From contig NZ_RJJW01000007.1 of assembly GCF_003781945.1 (NCBI RefSeq), positions 1 through 64,000 of the forward strand: a DNA stretch of 64,000 nucleotides, in the 5' to 3' direction. The notes below the pieces were generated by a model that ran no database searches, had not been told where the DNA came from, and worked only from the letters and a program-made list of their open reading frames with translations. The translations under genes were made by a program, and so were the position numbers. Below are positions 1 to 8,345 of the stretch, piece after piece (position 1 is the first letter of the stretch; the number at the start of each line of letters is the position of its first letter). The stretch is from Halorubrum sp. CSM-61 (lineage in GTDB: Archaea; Halobacteriota; Halobacteria; Halobacteriales; Haloferacaceae).

Positions 1-82
1 CTCCCCCACAGGTTGACCCCCACCCCCACACCGTGAGTAAACCCCCGCATCTGCTACTAATGAATCAACCTACTCAGCTATA

Positions 83-96
83 GGGAGAATTTAACC
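83..96 (+). promoter_or_regulatory. Putative archaeal promoter (BRE/TATA-like) of the first gene
   Basis: The stretch gggagaatttaacc sits about 25-35 nt before the ATG at 121. A purine-rich BRE-like part is followed by an AT-rich TATA-like part. That spacing fits a leaderless or very short-leader transcript, common in haloarchaea. This is inference from composition and spacing only. Confidence 0.35.
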
Positions 97-120
97 GTCG
101 CCTATGTGTAAATAGTTAAC

Positions 121-903
121 ATGGCTCTCTCATCCGGCGACGATCTCGACGCCGTCCTCACCGAGCGCCACTCCTACCTCCGCGTACTCATCGAACACCC
201 ACGCTCGAAACGCGATTTAGAAGACGCGGTGGATGTCTCGCGCTCCACGCTGGACCGTGCCCTGCGCGACCTCGCTGCTGCTGATCTCGCCCGGTATGAA
301 GACGGCGTCTGGATGCCTACGCTTCTCGGGTGGTGTAGCTACCGAGCGCAGGAAGCGTATCGTGACCAGCTCTCTACACTCGCCGAAGCCGCCCCAATCC
401 TCAACCACCTCTCGATCGACGAGCCGATTGGCTGTGCGTTCCTCGATGGCGCTGACGTCTACGAGGCCGACCCATCGATGCCGGACGCAGTCATACAGAC
501 ACTTCTCGATTCGGTTGAGCACGCAACGGAGGTGTATGTCGCTACTCCAGTCGTCGTGACTGGCTTCGCCGAGGAATTCTACGAATGCGTGAAGATTAGC
601 GAACGCTACTCGCTCGAGATGATCCTGCCAACCCAGGTGTTCGAACAGGTCCATACCGCGTTTCCGACGCTCACGAACGAGTTGATGAACGACGGGAACG
701 TGCACCTGTATCGAGCATCGATCCCGTTTTCGTTCGGGCTCTGGATTGCGGATGCGGACGAGGTTGGAATCGTGGTCTTCACTGAGCAAGGGCTGGGTGG
801 CATTTTGGTGAACGATACCGACGACGCGCTCGACTGGGCGACAGACCAGTATGAACGCGCGAAACAGGAGGCTGAGCCGGTCTTCCTCCGAGGCCGCCTC
901 TGA
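121..903 (+). CDS. Winged-helix (HTH) transcriptional regulator, haloarchaeal type
   Basis: This 260-residue soluble protein is probably a DNA-binding regulator. Residues about 20-70 form a winged-helix region; the turn and recognition helix read AVDVSRSTLDRALRDL, followed by a wing ending in YEDGVW. The remaining ~190 residues resemble the C-terminal effector domain of haloarchaeal regulators of this size and contain no recognisable enzyme motif. It is transcribed alone, with an AT-rich promoter just upstream, and is followed by an insertion sequence, so its natural downstream neighbours may have been displaced. The ligand and targets cannot be inferred. The ATG at 121 is preferred because the HTH begins shortly after it. 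Confidence 0.8.
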   Translation: MALSSGDDLDAVLTERHSYLRVLIEHPRSKRDLEDAVDVSRSTLDRALRDLAAADLARYEDGVWMPTLLGWCSYRAQEAYRDQLSTLAEAAPILNHLSIDEPIGCAFLDGADVYEADPSMPDAVIQTLLDSVEHATEVYVATPVVVTGFAEEFYECVKISERYSLEMILPTQVFEQVHTAFPTLTNELMNDGNVHLYRASIPFSFGLWIADADEVGIVVFTEQGLGGILVNDTDDALDWATDQYERAKQEAEPVFLRGRL

Positions 904-951
904 ATAGGAGAAAATCACCCCTCCAATTTTTGATTCAGTTCTCGATATTTT

Positions 952-2858
952 GAATAGAAGGTACGCATCAAATCCATCCTCCGAGATTGTGAAAAGTTGA
1001 GACTATAGTGAGCTCAGCGAGGCTGTAATGCGTGGTTTCGGCTGTTTCAGTGATCGAGGACTGGCTCAGATTGCTCTCCAAACGGCTATTTCTATTGAAA
1101 TACCAACCACATACGCGAATTTTAGCGGCTTCCGACAGCGTTGCCACTCAGACGCCGCGCTAACACGGGTGAAACCTCTCTCTATCCGATTCCCGTTTCC
1201 TTCTTCAGCAGCGTCAGTGTGTTATCGGCCGTCACAATCGGCGAGTGCTCATACTCGCCAGTCAACTCGATCTGGACGAGCAGATCGACCGCTCGCCAGA
1301 TTGAATACAGGAGACACGCGAACGCGAAGTAGAAGAACCTGAGTCCGAAATCCTTCGACGTCGTCGCAGCCATGAACCGTTTGATCGACTTGTAACCACT
1401 CTCGATTTCCCACCTGTAGCCATACTCCGTGAGGTATCCACTCCCCCGATTCGTCATGAACACCGAGTACTGCCGGTGATCGTCATGCTCGGAGTTCTCC
1501 TTCCGTCGATAGATCAGCGTTGTTGAGTGCCACTCGTTGTCACCGAGATGGAGTTTGCGGTCGGTTTCGTACCGATCTCGATCATATCGAAGCAACCGCT
1601 TGGCCTGAGCCCTCTCACTCGTCTGCATCCGCTTGGGCACGACATACGAGAGCCCGCGCTGGCTGATCATCTCCAAGACGTGCTGGCTGTCGAACTCCCG
1701 GTCCATCAGCACGTTATCGACGTGAACAAGGTCCTCGGCAGAGTCGAGCAGATCCTCGACGATTTCTAATCGTGTCTCACCCTTTCGGACCGGACGCGCG
1801 TCCAGCACCATTGGTACGGCATTCCCGACCAACTGCACCGTCGCCCACTGGTAGGCGTACTCGTCGGTCTTCTCCTTCGTCCCGATGATCTCGTCTTCGT
1901 GGCCGGTGCGGTCGCCTGTGAAGGGATCGTCTTCAGTGATATCGATCGCAACGATTCCAGCACGATAGAACGCCTCCGTCGCTGCGACCTCTTCTAAGAG
2001 TCGGCCCACCGCTTGCCGATACATCTCTCGAATCCGTTCGATCGAGAGATCACGAAGATGGTCACGATGCGCGTGTCCCATCGGAGTCCGGTCACGAGTC
2101 GATTCGTGGATGAAACTGCGAGCTCCCTCGTTCGCGGCGAGATTCTCTCGCAATCCCAGATACGTTTGCAAATCCCAATACGCATTCTCGGGGATCTCAC
2201 AGCCCTCACTACGACTGAGCGAGAACGTGGGGAAGATGATGCGGCTGACGTGGTCGGTGATTTCGCTCGCCTGGTCAAGAACGGTCCCATTATCTGGGTT
2301 GGGCTGACCGGATTCAGTATCGTGGTGGCGGACCGTTCGATCCGGTTCACGCGGGACCGTGATGCCCGCGTTCTGAGCGGTGATGAGGATCGTTCGAGCA
2401 ACGATTTCGATGGTCTCGCAGAGCTCGTTCGTGAAGCGTGTGTGCCAGCTTCGCCACAGCGTCGACTGATCTGGGATCGACTCGATACCCAGTTGCTTAC
2501 GGATATCAGATCGACGGTTGAGGTACTCAACGAGTGCTGTCTCGTGGTCCCACCCGTGGAGTTCTTTCAGCACGAACAGACGAAAGAGCGTGGCCATCTC
2601 GTAGCATGTTGAGTTCGTGTAGCGATCGAGAGGATCGAATCGAAAGTAGGCCAGCGGAACCGTACAGACGAACAGCTCAACCGAGGTATGGGCGTCCTGA
2701 TCGAACCACGCTTCCGACACAGTACGAAGGTCCGACTCCAGTCCAGTTAGCGAACTCCGGTCATACAATGGTGTCGAGTCGTACGCCGGCCACTCGACGT
2801 GCGATTTCCGGGCGATCCGACGAAAGACACTCCGGCGAGACTCACTGGTTGGTGCCAC
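952..2858 (-). mobile_element. IS4-type insertion sequence, copy A (right boundary uncertain)
   Basis: The left edge is placed at the sequence starting GAATAGAAGG at 952. The same edge recurs at 59288, in both cases exactly 230 bp from the transposase stop codon. The 230-bp flank carries a conserved core (CATCCTCCGAG). I could not find an inverted copy of the edge upstream of the transposase start, so the right boundary is only known to lie at or beyond 2858 and before the gene ending at 2924. No target duplication was identified. Confidence 0.6.
1182..2858 (-). CDS. IS4-type DDE transposase, copy A
   Basis: A 558-residue transposase. The catalytic triad is readable: D near residue 306 (AIDITEDD), D near 385 (LMDREFDS) and E near 485. 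The last lies in YGYRWEIESGYKSIK, which fits the IS4-family Y-(2)-R-(3)-E-(6)-K signature. It is a paralogue of the 558-residue transposase at 59518-61194; the two align end to end with scattered substitutions, so they are diverged copies rather than a recent duplication. The start is GTG, chosen because the alignment with the other copy begins there. The reading frame is intact and may be active. Confidence 0.9.
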   Translation of the reverse strand: MAPTSESRRSVFRRIARKSHVEWPAYDSTPLYDRSSLTGLESDLRTVSEAWFDQDAHTSVELFVCTVPLAYFRFDPLDRYTNSTCYEMATLFRLFVLKELHGWDHETALVEYLNRRSDIRKQLGIESIPDQSTLWRSWHTRFTNELCETIEIVARTILITAQNAGITVPREPDRTVRHHDTESGQPNPDNGTVLDQASEITDHVSRIIFPTFSLSRSEGCEIPENAYWDLQTYLGLRENLAANEGARSFIHESTRDRTPMGHAHRDHLRDLSIERIREMYRQAVGRLLEEVAATEAFYRAGIVAIDITEDDPFTGDRTGHEDEIIGTKEKTDEYAYQWATVQLVGNAVPMVLDARPVRKGETRLEIVEDLLDSAEDLVHVDNVLMDREFDSQHVLEMISQRGLSYVVPKRMQTSERAQAKRLLRYDRDRYETDRKLHLGDNEWHSTTLIYRRKENSEHDDHRQYSVFMTNRGSGYLTEYGYRWEIESGYKSIKRFMAATTSKDFGLRFFYFAFACLLYSIWRAVDLLVQIELTGEYEHSPIVTADNTLTLLKKETGIG

Positions 2859-2923
2859 TACGAGACGCTGGACATTTCACAGCCAAGAACTCGTTCTCTT
2901 CGACGGACAATCAACAGAGCAGA

Positions 2924-3808
2924 CTACAGGTGGCCGTATCCCTTGCGTTCGAGTTCCGCCTTCAGTTCGACATGCATCGCTTCGACAGTCTCCTCGCCGA
3001 AGTGCTGTCCCGTCATCGCACCCGAGATCTCCGCGATTTCAGCGTGCCACTCGCGCACTGCGTCCGCAAGGGCCGCGAGGAGTTCTTCCTCCGGCTTGTC
3101 TGCTCCGTCAACCTCCTCAACGACCTGCCACCCCGGCTGGAAGTTTTCGAGGACGTATCCCCTCTCTTCGAACTGAATCGCGAACCGCTCGCAGACCGCC
3201 CCGAACCCCGTTTCGAGACTGAGTAATGGAATGACGTGGACAACATCATCTCGCTTCTCCAACTCACGAAGATCCGCAACGGGGACAGCAGTTTCAGGGA
3301 GCACTGAATAGAGTGGGTCAGGGAGTGGCGAATCGCTTTCAGCGGCTCCTGACGCGTCGTACTGGTCGCCGATAGACTCGCCTTTCTCTTTCACGACCTC
3401 CGGGGGTTTGTCGCTCGGCTCATCGCTGAGAATCTCTTTCAAGATTGCGTAGAACCGCCATTCGTCGCCGTAGTCATAGAGGTAGCAGATGCGATCGTAC
3501 TGTTCGAGACCGAGCTGGCGGGTCATCTCCCCGATCGTCACCTCACCGGCGTTCTCGATCCGCTCGGTACGCAATATCGGATCGCCACCAAGCGACTCTT
3601 CGTACTCTTGCGGGCACTGGTATTTCACGGCGCTGTCCCAGTAGTCTTCATCTTTCCCGACGAACCAGAGGTGGCCCTGATCGAGTCCGACTGCGGGGTT
3701 GATCGCCGACTGGAACTCGGCGATGGTTCTGTCCGCGCCGACGACGATATCCCGCCACAGTGACGTCGGATCGGGGTCGAACTTGACGCGAAAGCGGTAG
3801 GCAGTCAT
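2924..3808 (-). CDS. pRiA4b ORF-3-like family protein
   Basis: A 294-residue protein. The N-terminal ~130 residues match the plasmid pRiA4b ORF-3 family (PF07929): the early YRFRVKF strand, the LWFVGKDEDYW segment, and the diagnostic YDYGDEW motif near residues 109-116. The family is common on plasmids and in mobile elements and has no established biochemical role. The C-terminal half is acidic and resembles nothing I recognise. Its start codon overlaps the stop of the upstream gene (ATGA), implying translational coupling with the hypothetical protein at 3805-4776. The insertion sequence at 952-2858 ends within about 65 bp of its stop codon, so further operon members may have been lost. Confidence 0.75.
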   Translation of the reverse strand: MTAYRFRVKFDPDPTSLWRDIVVGADRTIAEFQSAINPAVGLDQGHLWFVGKDEDYWDSAVKYQCPQEYEESLGGDPILRTERIENAGEVTIGEMTRQLGLEQYDRICYLYDYGDEWRFYAILKEILSDEPSDKPPEVVKEKGESIGDQYDASGAAESDSPLPDPLYSVLPETAVPVADLRELEKRDDVVHVIPLLSLETGFGAVCERFAIQFEERGYVLENFQPGWQVVEEVDGADKPEEELLAALADAVREWHAEIAEISGAMTGQHFGEETVEAMHVELKAELERKGYGHL

Positions 3809-4776
3809 CTCTGCATCTCCGCTCCCGTGCGGAAGCTGGTGAGATCGTCGATACGCTGTTCGAGCTCCTCGATCTCCGCTCGGAGCTGGTTCGCCTCGTC
3901 GTCCTCGCTGGCAGCAAGGCGGTCTTTCAACCCCTGCAATCGGGACTCTTTGACGTCTTCATCGACCTCTGCTTTGCGAACGTATTCGCTTTCTTCGACC
4001 TCATACACATCGGATTCGGAGAGCGTGGTGACTTCAAGCGCTTCATCGACTTTCGAGCGGTCGACGCTCAGCACACGTTCGCGGTCGATGCCAGCGTTCT
4101 CGAGGCGTTCCAGCACCTCCTCGTCGTCTTTGAGCGAGCGGTTACGGCGACTCGTCCGTTGGACGGAGCCATACTGCCCGGAAACCGGACGGTCGTGATG
4201 GAGCCGAGCGAGGAGGACATCCGCGATCTCCTTGCGGAATTCGTTAGCATCTCGCTGGACATCCGAAAGCAGGGTGTAGAGATTCACCAACGCGTCCGTC
4301 TCCAGTTCGGAGAGGTCAGTCACATCGTGACGTTTGAGTGCATCGATGAGGAGGAGCGTGTCCGAGTAGACATCAAGTCCGTCGGGTTCAGTTCGTTCCT
4401 CGTCCGTTGGTTCCTGCTCTGCACCCATCACCTGCGTTGCCGTCGCAACCGCTGATTGTGTGATGATGCCAGCGTCCTCATCGACCTCGAATCGTGGATG
4501 GACACTCCACACCGCCGGGTATGGGTCGGCATCCGGCGGGAGACGGTCAAGGTCAAACCCGTCGGAGGCGTCCTGAATTCGTCGATAGAGCGTTTCGAAC
4601 TGATCCCGCTGGAGCGGCCGCGTCTCGTCTCTGTCTTCGAACTGAATGATGACTCGAGCGTCCTGCACGTCAGTAATACGAAATCGCTGATGGGAGAGTG
4701 GCGTGATGAGCGTCGCACTCTCGGGGAGGTTGTCGAGCTCCTCGAGAAGCGTGTGCCAGCTGGCGGTGAAAGACAT
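3805..4776 (-). CDS. Hypothetical protein with C-terminal coiled coil
   Basis: A 323-residue acidic protein without a recognised domain. The N-terminal ~90 residues are rich in beta-type segments (for example FRITDVQDARVIIQFEDRD). The middle is helical. The last ~60 residues (from about 265) are strongly heptad-like and charged, ending in an EEIEELEQRIDDL-type coiled coil. No signal peptide or membrane segment is visible. It is the first gene of a two-gene operon with the pRiA4b ORF-3-like protein (4-nt overlap) and is divergent from the small gene at 4884. The acidic composition and regular codon use support a real gene. Confidence 0.7.
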   Translation of the reverse strand: MSFTASWHTLLEELDNLPESATLITPLSHQRFRITDVQDARVIIQFEDRDETRPLQRDQFETLYRRIQDASDGFDLDRLPPDADPYPAVWSVHPRFEVDEDAGIITQSAVATATQVMGAEQEPTDEERTEPDGLDVYSDTLLLIDALKRHDVTDLSELETDALVNLYTLLSDVQRDANEFRKEIADVLLARLHHDRPVSGQYGSVQRTSRRNRSLKDDEEVLERLENAGIDRERVLSVDRSKVDEALEVTTLSESDVYEVEESEYVRKAEVDEDVKESRLQGLKDRLAASEDDEANQLRAEIEELEQRIDDLTSFRTGAEMQR

Positions 4777-4883
4777 ATACAGAGGTTGCGAGCCATTCCG
4801 ACTAAATCTTGTTCACGACGCGACTACTGGCGGGTCGTCTCTTCAACAGACACTCTGATACGTGGCTCGTCGAAACCACTGAT

Positions 4884-5243
4884 ATGGCTGAAACGTACGC
4901 ACTCCGTGTTCAGGTCGGGTCACACGAGTACGACGGCGAGTTCTATCTCGTCGGCAACGGATACGGAGCCCCAGCAGACGTGTTGGACCACGTCGCTGCC
5001 GACCACCTCTTGCGAATCGCGAATGCGCCACGTATCGAAGAGTACCTGCTCGATGTGCTGAAGCACGGAGAGAATACAGGTGAAGCCGAGTATAAGAGGA
5101 CAGACAGCGATGTCGAATGCTGGATTCACGTCGACGTCTCCTACCAGAGATACGCCTTCGGTGTCGGAGACAGCGTGTTCGAGTTCTCAAGCGAACCGAC
5201 CAAAAGCGAAATCGCATCGACTGTCACGCAACTCCAATCGTAG
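4884..5243 (+). CDS. Small hypothetical protein
   Basis: A 119-residue acidic protein starting MAETYALRVQVGSHEYDGEF. An in-frame ATG exists at 4809, but the preceding 25 residues are basic and unlike the rest, so the ATG at 4884 is preferred. The chain alternates beta-like segments with one helix (ADHLLRIANAPRIEEYLLD) and has no cysteine motif, signal peptide or membrane segment. It lies alone on the plus strand between two minus-strand hypothetical genes, and its 107-bp upstream gap would hold a divergent promoter. Function is unknown. Confidence 0.6.
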   Translation: MAETYALRVQVGSHEYDGEFYLVGNGYGAPADVLDHVAADHLLRIANAPRIEEYLLDVLKHGENTGEAEYKRTDSDVECWIHVDVSYQRYAFGVGDSVFEFSSEPTKSEIASTVTQLQS

Positions 5244-5258
5244 GCTGTGGACTCTCGT

Positions 5259-6167
5259 TCAGGGATCGAAGTGGTAGATGTAGGGGTGATCAGCCTTCCC
5301 AGCGGGCATAATCTCTTCGAGTAGCCCATGAACCTCAGATTCGGAGGGAGCGCTGGTGATGATCCGATCATCGTAGATCGCTACATAGGCTTCGTTGAGT
5401 CCCAACTCGCGCAGTTCGCGACCCAAACTGCGGGCTCGAGCCTTCCCCATTTCTTGGTGATAAATCCGCTCCAGCTCGTCGGTTTTCTCCCGCAACTGCT
5501 CGATCTCCGACGCGTACCGCTCTCGGTTGCGCTTGTTCTTCATATAGAAGCGCAACTCCTCGGCGTCCGTCTTTTCGTCTTCCTCGGGTGCTGGAAGCGA
5601 GTCGATAATGCCGAAGCGATGTTTGGCCTCCTCGTATTCGTCATCGATGTCAGTACTGAGCGAGCCCCCGAAGATGATGTTCTTGACACCGAGCCATCCA
5701 TCGTAGACGATCTGGTCCTCGAACGGCAATAGGACGACACTCGAAACCGGGACTGGAAGTGCCGACTCGTCCCACAGTTCGGCGAACGGAAGCCGAGCCG
5801 GACGGACTGCGTATGCTCTCGGCGGTTCTGTCCAATCGAGGAAAATCGCCTCGTCCTCTCGATAGCGAACGACGACGAACTCTCCGGCGACGAAGTCAGT
5901 CCACGCTGCGACCTGTTCGAGATCAGCGTCCGACAGATCAGCCGGATTCTGTTCAACGAAGTCCTCTATCAGATCCGTCGTTGACTCGTTATACAGCGTG
6001 TTTCGGAGCGGGATAAGTTCGTCAGTATAGTGCTGTTCCAGATCTGCGACCGATTCGATCTCGTCGATGACATCAAATCGGTCGTTGACATATACCAACA
6101 GATGGGCGTACAGGTCCAGAAACCGTTGCTCGCTCTCTTCGGACAACCGTCTGTCGGCTTCACTCAT
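5259..6167 (-). CDS. Hypothetical protein with internal coiled coil
   Basis: A 302-residue acidic soluble protein with no recognised family. Residues 1-95 are helical (a repeated DLEQ pattern). Residues ~95-160 are strand-rich (FVVVRYREDEAIFLDW and SVVLLPFEDQIVYDGW). Residues ~205-240 form a charged coiled coil (SEIEQLREKTDELERIYHQE), and the C-terminus is compact. The pattern resembles haloarchaeal plasmid genes of unknown role. It faces the small plus-strand gene at 4884-5243 with only 15 bp between the stops. I see no catalytic motif. Confidence 0.7.
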   Translation of the reverse strand: MSEADRRLSEESEQRFLDLYAHLLVYVNDRFDVIDEIESVADLEQHYTDELIPLRNTLYNESTTDLIEDFVEQNPADLSDADLEQVAAWTDFVAGEFVVVRYREDEAIFLDWTEPPRAYAVRPARLPFAELWDESALPVPVSSVVLLPFEDQIVYDGWLGVKNIIFGGSLSTDIDDEYEEAKHRFGIIDSLPAPEEDEKTDAEELRFYMKNKRNRERYASEIEQLREKTDELERIYHQEMGKARARSLGRELRELGLNEAYVAIYDDRIITSAPSESEVHGLLEEIMPAGKADHPYIYHFDP

Positions 6168-6230
6168 CGGTAATAGATATGTTCACGGGCACACTAAGTC
6201 ATGAAAGCTAGCCACAAACTGACCACGCCA

Positions 6231-6332
6231 ATGAGTGAACCAGACCAGCAGCAATCGGTCGCCCGCCTGATCGCTCTTTTCGAGATTGGAAACCACGAAG
6301 AGACGGTAGAGTGTCTTGATCGGCTCGGCTGA
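6231..6332 (+). CDS. Very short ORF, possible remnant
   Basis: This is a 33-codon ORF beginning MSEPDQQQSVARL and ending in a helical, acidic stretch (GNHEETVECLDRLG). It is in haloarchaeal-like codons, 63 bp downstream of the divergent start at 6167. It could be a genuine micro-gene or a leftover of a decayed gene. No promoter or motif decides the matter. Confidence 0.25.
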   Translation: MSEPDQQQSVARLIALFEIGNHEETVECLDRLG

Positions 6333-6502
6333 TGCTGAGACTCTCAAGCGTGGGTGCGGGCAGTTCGGAACGTCACCGAGGAGCGTTCATCCCGAAGACC
6401 CGGAGGAGTTCCCGGCTCAAAAGCGATGACTGATGCATCTAATTTTAGTAGCGAGAGAATCCCGCCGAAGCCGTCTTGTATCTGTCTGACGATCTATACG
6501 CT

Positions 6503-7201
6503 ATGGTTGACCGTGCCCAACCCGAACTGCTCTCGCTGTCATTCGAGCTGTGGCACCCCAACTGCTGGGCACTCCAAGTGACTGACTCCCTCGATACAGA
6601 ATTGTTCGCCTACGGCACGCTGACCGATGGGCAGGTCGCTCGTGAGCGATACGTTGTCTCTGGCGAGTCAGAAGCTGCGCTCAACCGGACTATTGAGACA
6701 ATTAGTGAATCATCGTTGACCACAACAGTCGCGGAACTGGGAGCGACTCCAGATGGTCCAGCGATTGGCAGTCACACACGAGAAATCTTCGTCGAGTTCG
6801 ATGCCGCCAACAGCATCGACTCCTCGTTCGTCACGCGCGGGTTCGTCTACGACGGGCTTCCGAAAATGATCGATGGCCACGAAGAGTGGTCGGTTCTGGT
6901 CTACGCGTCTCGTCGTGAGGTATTCGACGCGTTCGATACCATCCGTGAGGAACGTGACGCTGACATCACACTCGAACGGATTACCAGCGTCGAGTCTCCC
7001 ACAGCTCACTCGGTTGACAAGCGGGAACGCCACCTCTCGCCACGCCAACAGGAAGCACTCGCGCTGGCCCGCGAGCGGGGCTACTACGAGTGGCCCCGTG
7101 AGGTAACGGCGGGCGAACTCGCCGCCGAACTCGGCGTCGCGAAGACGACGTTCCTCGAACACCTCCGGCGGGCCGAGTCGAAACTTCTGGACCCCGAGTG
7201 A
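6503..7201 (+). CDS. Bat-type HTH_10 transcriptional regulator
   Basis: A 232-residue regulator of the haloarchaeal bacterio-opsin-activator type. The C-terminal ~60 residues are the HTH_10 domain: LSPRQQEALALARERGYYEW followed by the helix pair around AAELGVAKTTFLEHLRRAE. The N-terminal part carries the LWHPNCW motif and a GFVYDG-type sensor core, shared with the paralogue at 37395-38111. An in-frame TTG at 6476 would add nine residues; the ATG at 6503 is preferred. It lies 78 bp upstream of the dehydratase and decarboxylase genes on the same strand and plausibly regulates them. A decayed copy of the same three-gene set at 39431-40260 supports the association. Confidence 0.85.
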   Translation: MVDRAQPELLSLSFELWHPNCWALQVTDSLDTELFAYGTLTDGQVARERYVVSGESEAALNRTIETISESSLTTTVAELGATPDGPAIGSHTREIFVEFDAANSIDSSFVTRGFVYDGLPKMIDGHEEWSVLVYASRREVFDAFDTIREERDADITLERITSVESPTAHSVDKRERHLSPRQQEALALARERGYYEWPREVTAGELAAELGVAKTTFLEHLRRAESKLLDPE

Positions 7202-7279
7202 GAGATTGCGGCTGATCGAACGCTCCACCCCGACTATGTGAGGGGTAGTTTCAGGCTGTTCGAGCACCCGGGTCCGGGT

Positions 7280-8305
7280 ATGGCACAACCCACTCACGAG
7301 CGCGTCGATTCGCCGGACGCCTCTACCGTTTTCGAGTACCACGACCTCACCCCACCGACGACCGCCGACATCTACCGCGCCCGGCAAACACTCCACGACC
7401 ACCTCCCGCGGACGCCCCTCGTCAGAAGCGAGTGGCTCTCGGCGGAGTATCACGCCGATATCTACCTGAAACGGGAGGACACCCTGCCGACGGGGTCGTT
7501 CAAGATTCGGGGCGTGACGACCCTTCTCGCGAATCTGGACGAGGAGTTTCGTGACCGCGGAGTCGTGACGGCGAGCACCGGCAACTACGGACGAGCACTC
7601 GCGCAAGCCGCCCGCTGGTTCGATACCGAGGCGATCGTCGCCGTTCCAGAGGGAACCGGCCAGAATCGAATCGACGGGATCGAGCGGCTCGGTGGCCGCG
7701 TCAAGGTGGTCGGTGACGACTACGACGATTCGGCGGACTGGGCCGCTAAAATCGCTGCCGAGGAGGGGTATCGGTACGTCCATCCCGGCAACGAACGGCT
7801 GGTAATCGCCGGGACCGGGACCGCCGGGCTGGAGATCGCAGAGTCGCTCCCCGAGGTCGACGCTGTCCTCGGGCCTGTCGGTGCCGGGAGCATCGGCGCG
7901 GGCTACAGTTTGTCGGTCGGGGCTGTTACCGACGCCAAAGTGATCGGTGCGCAGGCCGCCAGTGTGGACACGGCGTATCGGGCGTGGCAAACTGGCGACC
8001 TCGTCCCGCAGGAGGAGGCCGACACCTTCGCTGACGGCATCGCCGCTCGCGTCCCGTACGCCCTTCCAGTACAGGTGATGCGCGAGGAGCTGGATGGGAT
8101 GTACACTGTCAGCGAAGAGGCCATCGTCGAGACGGTTGCTGCGATGTTCCGAGAGGAGCACATCCTGATGGAGGGCGCCTGTGCGCCGCCGTTCGCGGTT
8201 CTAGACGATTTCCGAGAGGACATTACGGGGAAAACGGTCGCGATTCCAGTGACCGGCCGGAACCTTCCAACAGCGAAGGTCGAACGGGTGATGGCCAGTC
8301 GATGA
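7280..8305 (+). CDS. Threonine dehydratase-like PLP enzyme (fold type II)
   Basis: A 341-residue PLP-dependent enzyme of the threonine/serine dehydratase family. The cofactor lysine lies near residue 75 in PTGSFKIRG. It is followed by the ASTGNYGRALAQAA substrate-binding loop. The phosphate-binding glycine loop reads VGAGSIGAG, an unusual form of the GGGG loop of classic dehydratases. There is no C-terminal ACT regulatory domain, so it is the short catabolic type. The ATG at 7280 is preferred to an upstream in-frame GTG at 7238. It is 41 bp before the decarboxylase gene, suggesting a two-gene amino-acid catabolic unit. The exact substrate is uncertain: threonine, serine or a diamino acid are all possible. 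Confidence 0.85.
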   Translation: MAQPTHERVDSPDASTVFEYHDLTPPTTADIYRARQTLHDHLPRTPLVRSEWLSAEYHADIYLKREDTLPTGSFKIRGVTTLLANLDEEFRDRGVVTASTGNYGRALAQAARWFDTEAIVAVPEGTGQNRIDGIERLGGRVKVVGDDYDDSADWAAKIAAEEGYRYVHPGNERLVIAGTGTAGLEIAESLPEVDAVLGPVGAGSIGAGYSLSVGAVTDAKVIGAQAASVDTAYRAWQTGDLVPQEEADTFADGIAARVPYALPVQVMREELDGMYTVSEEAIVETVAAMFREEHILMEGACAPPFAVLDDFREDITGKTVAIPVTGRNLPTAKVERVMASR

Positions 8306-8345
8306 GTCCCCGTACTCGAAGTCAGTGCGATACAAAGGGAGCGAT

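Noticed and set aside
6710-8161. Long minus-strand open frame (483 codons) opposite the Bat regulator and dehydratase genes
   Set aside because: It is basic, lacks any domain and lies antisense to two well-supported genes. Long antisense frames are expected in GC-rich haloarchaeal DNA.
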